18,808 nucleotides of DNA from positions 1 to 18,808 of the forward strand of contig DASXFW010000349.1 of NCBI GenBank assembly GCA_036489395.1, given 5' to 3'. The notes beneath the pieces are model-generated. The model did no database searches. It saw only the letters and a list, made by a program, of their open reading frames with translations, and was not told the DNA's origin. Made by a program: the position numbers and the translations under genes. The DNA is from JASHVB01 sp036489395 (GTDB taxonomy: Bacteria > Pseudomonadota > Alphaproteobacteria > Acetobacterales > Acetobacteraceae). Below are positions 15,706 through 18,808 of this stretch, piece by piece; positions within the stretch are counted from its first letter, which is position 1; the number at the start of each line of letters is the position of its first letter.

Positions 15706-15850
15706 GTCGGGTCCTTTTCTTTCTTGGGCCAAGCAGCAAAAAAATCTGCTGTTTCCTGTTCGTCATTCTCCCGTCGCGCTTGCCGCCTTGCTGGGGCGCG
15801 CGTTGATCTCGATCTTCGGCGTGTTGCGGACTGCTCCTTTGGCAATGGCT

Positions 15851-15869
15851 GTTGCACATCCGTTGCACA
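15851..15869. promoter_or_regulatory. Paired GTTGCACA direct repeats, candidate operator
   Basis: GTTGCACA occurs at 15851-15858 and again at 15862-15869. The 11-base period places both on one face of the helix, as expected for a dimeric or cooperative regulator. The site lies between divergent purine-uptake genes, about 150 bases upstream of the porin start. The regulator is unknown and none is encoded in the window. Confidence 0.3.
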
Positions 15870-16255
15870 GCAACCCGTGTGCCACGGTTTGTGCGCCTGG
15901 CTGGCGGTTCGGTGCGGGCGCGGGATAGTGGCAGAGTTGCAACAGGTTTCCGGACCGCGGTTGGATCGATGCACGACGCGGATGGGCATTTGCCCTGAAA
16001 TGAGGCTTGTCGCTGAAGCGGCTGGCAGAACCTGCGAGCAGCGCAAAATTGCAGTTTGCGGCTTTTCGCCCAGGCTATAGGCCAAGCGATTCCATTATGA
16101 CGTTTCTGTGATCGTACTCTAGTCAATAAATAGCCAAGGTGCCCGAAAATGATCCGATGGATTTCGCGTCGGCCTCATATCTGCCCAGGGCATAAGCGGA
16201 CTTTTCTCGCAAGCCGCTGGCATGTCGATTGCTACCCGCTACCGCCAGCGCTGAG

Positions 16256-16293
16256 CCAACGCGTCCGGGGGCGCGTCCATCCAACGCGTCCGG
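16256..16293. repeat. Two 13-base direct repeats upstream of the second BMP gene
   Basis: CCAACGCGTCCGG is present at 16256-16268 and 16281-16293, 25 bases apart, ending about 50 bases before the ATG at 16345. It would be in the leader or promoter of the BMP-permease operon. Whether it is functional or a small duplication cannot be told. Confidence 0.4.
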
Positions 16294-16331
16294 CCGCAAA
16301 CCCACGCCGGCATTCGTCCGGCGGCAAAAAT

Positions 16332-16335
16332 GGAG
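16332..16335 (+). promoter_or_regulatory. Shine-Dalgarno choosing the second BMP start
   Basis: GGAG lies nine bases upstream of the ATG at 16345. The in-frame ATG at 16330 has no such site and overlaps the GGAG itself. The later start places the Tat motif close to the N-terminus, as expected. Confidence 0.5.
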
Positions 16336-16344
16336 TCCGATCCC

Positions 16345-17469
16345 ATGCCCGATCAGCCCGGCCTGTCCCGTCGCAGCATTCTAGGAGGCCTCGGTCTGGG
16401 CGTGTCCAGCCTCGCCATCGCCACCGCATTGCCGACGAGTCCGGCCGAAGCCAAAGACCTCGTTGTCGGCTTCATCTATGTCGGCGCCAAGGACGACTAC
16501 GGCTACAACCAGGCGCATGCCGAAGCCGCCGCCATGCTGAAGAAAATGCCCGGCATGAAGATCGTCGAGCAAGAGAAGGTGCCGGAGACGGACGACGTCC
16601 AGAAGACCATGGAGAGCATGATCCAGCTCGACGGCGCCACGCTGCTGTTCCCCACCAGCTTCGGCTATTTCGATCCGTACATGCTGCGCATGTCGAAGAA
16701 GTATCCGAAGATCGAATTCCGCCATTGCGGCGGGCTGTGGACGCCAAAGGATCCGATGAACGCCGGTTCCTATTTCGGCTATATCGGCATGGGCCAGTAC
16801 CTGAACGGCATCGCGGCCGGCCATGCGACAAAAAGCAAGAAGCTCGGCTTCGTCGCCGCCAAGCCGATCCCGCAGGTCCTGGAAAACATCAACAGCTTTA
16901 CCCTCGGCGCGCGCACCGTGCATCCGGACATCACCACCACGGTGATCTTCACCGGCGACTGGTCGATGCCGGTGAAGGAAGCCGAAGCCGCCAACAGCCT
17001 GATCGACCAGGGCGCCGACGTGCTGACCTGCCACGTCGATGGCCCCAAGGTCGTCATGGAAACCTGCGAGCGGCGCGGCGTGTTCTGCTGCGGCTACCAC
17101 GTCAACCAGGCGAAGCTGGCGCCGAAGGGTTATCTCACCGGCGCCGAGTGGCACTGGATCACGGTCTATAAGATGTTCACCGGCGACATGAAGGCCGGCA
17201 AGCCGCTGCCCAATTTCGTGCGCGGCGGATTGAAGGAAGACTTCGTCCGCATGTCGCCGTTCGGTCCCGGCCTGTCACCCGCCGGGCGCAAGAACGTCGA
17301 TGCGGTGAAGGCCGAGATCCTGAAAGGCGGCTTCTCTGTCTTCAAGGGGCCGATGAAAGACAACAAGGGCAACACGGTGATACCCGCCGGCAAGGCGTAC
17401 CTGGAAACCGACATCGCCCTTGAATCGATGGGCTATCTGGTCGAGGGCGTGAACGGCTCCACGTCCTGA
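16345..17469 (+). CDS. BMP/PnrA-family substrate-binding protein, second copy
   Basis: 374-residue binding protein of the BMP (COG1744) family for ABC import of nucleosides or bases. The N-terminus MPDQPGLSRRSILGGLGLGV holds a twin-arginine (Tat) motif, with cleavage near SPAEA-K. The mature part begins LVVGFIYVGAKDDYGYNQAH and shows FPTSFGYFDPYMLRMSKK, YLNGIAAGHATKSKKLGFV and NSLIDQGADVLTCHVDGPK, and ends MGYLVEGVNGSTS. It shares layout with the BMP protein at 1956-3038 but differs throughout, so the two probably bind different ligands. The start at 16345 is favoured by GGAG; 16330 is the alternative. A permease gene follows after 12 bases, forming an operon whose ATPase is not next to it. 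Confidence 0.9.
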   Translation: MPDQPGLSRRSILGGLGLGVSSLAIATALPTSPAEAKDLVVGFIYVGAKDDYGYNQAHAEAAAMLKKMPGMKIVEQEKVPETDDVQKTMESMIQLDGATLLFPTSFGYFDPYMLRMSKKYPKIEFRHCGGLWTPKDPMNAGSYFGYIGMGQYLNGIAAGHATKSKKLGFVAAKPIPQVLENINSFTLGARTVHPDITTTVIFTGDWSMPVKEAEAANSLIDQGADVLTCHVDGPKVVMETCERRGVFCCGYHVNQAKLAPKGYLTGAEWHWITVYKMFTGDMKAGKPLPNFVRGGLKEDFVRMSPFGPGLSPAGRKNVDAVKAEILKGGFSVFKGPMKDNKGNTVIPAGKAYLETDIALESMGYLVEGVNGSTS

Positions 17470-17481
17470 AGGCACCGTCGC

Positions 17482-18600
17482 ATGAGCGAGGCAGGCGCCA
17501 TTCCGGCTGTCGCGGCGACGACAGAACAAACGCGGCCATCCGGCGACCGCTACTACCCGCTGCGCCATACGCTGGAGGCGGTGCTCGCGCCGCTGATCGC
17601 GTTGCTCGGATCGGCCGTGCTGTTCTCGATCTTCCTGCTGGCGCTGGGGCAGTCGCCGATCGACTTCCTCAACGTCATCTGGGTTGGCGCGTTCGGCAGC
17701 ATGTTCTCGTTACGCAACACGCTGCAGCACGCGGCACCGTTGTTATTGACGGCGCTGTGCGTGGCGCTGCCCGGACAGCTCGGCCTGGTGATCATCGGCG
17801 GTGAGGCCGCGGTCGTGCTGGGCGGCCTCGCCGCCACCGTCGCCGCGCTGCCGCTGATCCATACCGACCCGGTCATCGTGCAGCTTGTCATGGCGGTGGC
17901 CGGTGCCGCGGCCGGCGCGGCGTGGATCGGCATCAGCGGCGCATTGCGGGCGAAGCTGGGGGTGAACGAAGTCATCGCCAGCCTGGTGCTGTCGTATATC
18001 GGCCTGGCGATCTTCAATCACCTCGTCGAGGGCGTGCTGCGCGATCCGGCCAGCCTCAACAAGCCGTCCACTTACGGCATCGGCGACGACAACATGATGG
18101 GCAACGTGCCGTGGCTGGACATCCATCCCGGCATTCCCATCGGCATTGCCGCCTGCATCCTGTGCTGGGTGCTGATCTACCGCACCAGCTTCGGTTTCGC
18201 CGCGCGCGTCACCGGGGGAAACCTGCGCGCGGCGCAGTTGCAGGGGCTGCCGGTGGCGCGGCTGATCATCATGTCCTGCCTGCTGGGCGGCGGGTGTGCC
18301 GGATTGGCCGGCATGATCGAGGTCGCCGCGGAATATGGCCGTGCCAATGCATCGCTGAACGCGGGGTATGGCTACACCGGAATCCTGATCGCGTTCCTCG
18401 CGCGATTCAATCCGCTGGCGATCATGCCGATGGCGCTGCTGCTCGGCGGGCTGACCGCCGCGGGTGGGCTGATGCAGCAGTGGATGAACCTGCCCGACGC
18501 AACAGTGCAGGTGCTGGAGGGGATTATCTTCGTGGCGATCCTGACCAGCGACACACTGTACGGCCGCATCAAGTGGTTCCAGCCCCGGGGGAATGCGTGA
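17482..18600 (+). CDS. BMP-type ABC transporter permease (YufP/NupB-like)
   Basis: 372-residue membrane permease of the branched-chain amino acid/sugar permease superfamily, nucleoside-type (COG4603). It has about eight to ten membrane segments. Landmarks are GLVIIGGEAAVVLGG, LRAKLGVNEVIASLVLSYIGLAIFNHL (the cytoplasmic coupling and conserved NEVI motif), FAARVTGGNLRAAQLQG and YGYTGILIAFLARFNPLAIMP. A 30-residue hydrophilic N-terminal tail precedes the first helix. The ATG at 17482 has GAAGG upstream and lies 12 bases after the BMP gene. Such importers normally need a second, shorter permease (COG1079); it would be expected next, but after the stop come a palindromic repeat and an intron. The ATPase at 218-1798 could serve this permease in trans. 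Confidence 0.92.
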   Translation: MSEAGAIPAVAATTEQTRPSGDRYYPLRHTLEAVLAPLIALLGSAVLFSIFLLALGQSPIDFLNVIWVGAFGSMFSLRNTLQHAAPLLLTALCVALPGQLGLVIIGGEAAVVLGGLAATVAALPLIHTDPVIVQLVMAVAGAAAGAAWIGISGALRAKLGVNEVIASLVLSYIGLAIFNHLVEGVLRDPASLNKPSTYGIGDDNMMGNVPWLDIHPGIPIGIAACILCWVLIYRTSFGFAARVTGGNLRAAQLQGLPVARLIIMSCLLGGGCAGLAGMIEVAAEYGRANASLNAGYGYTGILIAFLARFNPLAIMPMALLLGGLTAAGGLMQQWMNLPDATVQVLEGIIFVAILTSDTLYGRIKWFQPRGNA

Positions 18601-18614
18601 GCGCGCCCCGGAGC

Positions 18615-18667
18615 CTCCCGTCATGGCCGGGCCTGACCCGGCCATCTACGCACGATCGACCGTGCGC
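18615..18667. repeat. Family 1 palindromic repeat, truncated by an intron
   Basis: The left arm (gtcatggccgggcctgaccc to gcgc) matches the elements at 51-167 and 1813-1928. The matching right arm is not found in the remaining sequence. The match stops at about 18667, where the intron's 3' end begins, so the intron appears to have interrupted the palindrome. Confidence 0.75.
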
Positions 18668-18808
18668 AATAGGGGTAGGGAGAGACGGTTGTCCCGCCTC
18701 CCCCTCCCTCCGAACCGGACTGGCGGTTCTCCCGCATCCGGCTCTCCGGTTGGTGGTATCACCCACAAGGGGACTGACGAACCGCATCATAGGCTCCCTG
18801 CAAACTGA
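18668..18808 (-). mobile_element. Group II intron, 3' end (domains V and VI), continues beyond the window
   Basis: On the minus strand, 18744-18712 reads as a domain V hairpin: GAGCCGGA at the 5' side pairs with TCCGGTTC at the 3' side, with an inner GCGG/CCGC stem and loop. It carries the AGC catalytic-triad position. It is followed by a GC-rich domain VI stem and the tail CCCTACCCCTAT, typical of bacterial group II intron 3' ends. The domain is 33 bases rather than the usual 34, and the side bulge is CAG where ACG is common, so it may be a variant or slightly degenerate. The 3' splice junction lies near 18668-18671. The reverse-transcriptase/maturase gene and 5' end would be to the right, outside the window. 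Confidence 0.75.

Larger units (their letters stand above)
15706..16344. promoter_or_regulatory. Gene-free divergent control region between porin and second BMP gene
   Basis: The 639 bases show no convincing gene on either strand; the frames open here have no recognisable protein and read into neighbours. The region must hold promoters for both flanking genes. Two direct copies of GTTGCACA start 11 bases apart (15851 and 15862), about one helical turn, and a related GTTGCAAC lies near 15936. Two copies of CCAACGCGTCCGG (16256-16268 and 16281-16293) lie closer to the BMP start. No promoter hexamers were convincing enough to place. Confidence 0.45.

Noticed and set aside
15629..16126. Possible gene in the region between the porin and second BMP gene
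   Set aside because: The minus-strand frame has no start signal, no recognised domain, and Arg/Gln-rich composition; it overlaps the porin's start.
18593..18808. Open frames at the right end as partial genes
   Set aside because: They cover a repeat and group II intron domain V/VI RNA, not coding sequence.

Overview
The window is a high-GC bacterial segment devoted almost entirely to purine salvage and oxidative purine breakdown. The gene set (XdhABC, a PuuD-type membrane urate oxidase with a cytochrome c domain, HiuH and UraD), the GC-rich codon use and the families of palindromic intergenic repeats suggest an alphaproteobacterium, possibly of the Rhodospirillales or Acetobacteraceae. The taxonomic placement is inference; no rRNA or other marker gene is present.

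Layout. Positions 1-217 hold only copies of a palindromic repeat. A minus-strand block from about 9346 down to 218 reads, in transcription order: xdhA, xdhB, (385-bp gap with a palindromic repeat), xdhC, guaD, a second CDA-fold deaminase, a BMP-family purine/nucleoside-binding protein, and the two-domain ATPase of a BMP-type ABC transporter. Next come a small secreted protein (minus, 9573-9830), then a plus-strand pair: an isochorismatase-fold amidohydrolase closely resembling biuret/triuret hydrolases, and an AzgA/NCS2-like permease. A minus-strand operon puuD-uraD-hiuH (14569 to 12446) faces this pair tail to tail. Left of 15705 is an outer-membrane Tsx-like porin (minus). Divergent from it, across a 639-bp gene-free region, are a second BMP-family binding protein and an ABC permease (plus). 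The right end carries the 3' end of a group II intron on the minus strand.

How the genes fit together. The porin, the BMP ABC components and the NCS2-like permease would bring purine bases or nucleosides in. GuaD converts guanine to xanthine and XdhAB (matured by XdhC) makes urate. PuuD oxidises urate to 5-hydroxyisourate, and HiuH and UraD carry it to (S)-allantoin. No allantoinase or later enzyme is in the window. The amidohydrolase may dispose of triuret/biuret-like by-products of urate oxidation; this is a hypothesis.

The most unusual features are an 86-codon nested palindromic element read in frame within the 3' part of xdhC, the triuret/biuret-hydrolase-like gene in a urate cluster, a BMP transporter whose ATPase and permease lie about 16 kb apart, and a group II intron that interrupts a copy of a palindromic repeat found elsewhere in the window.
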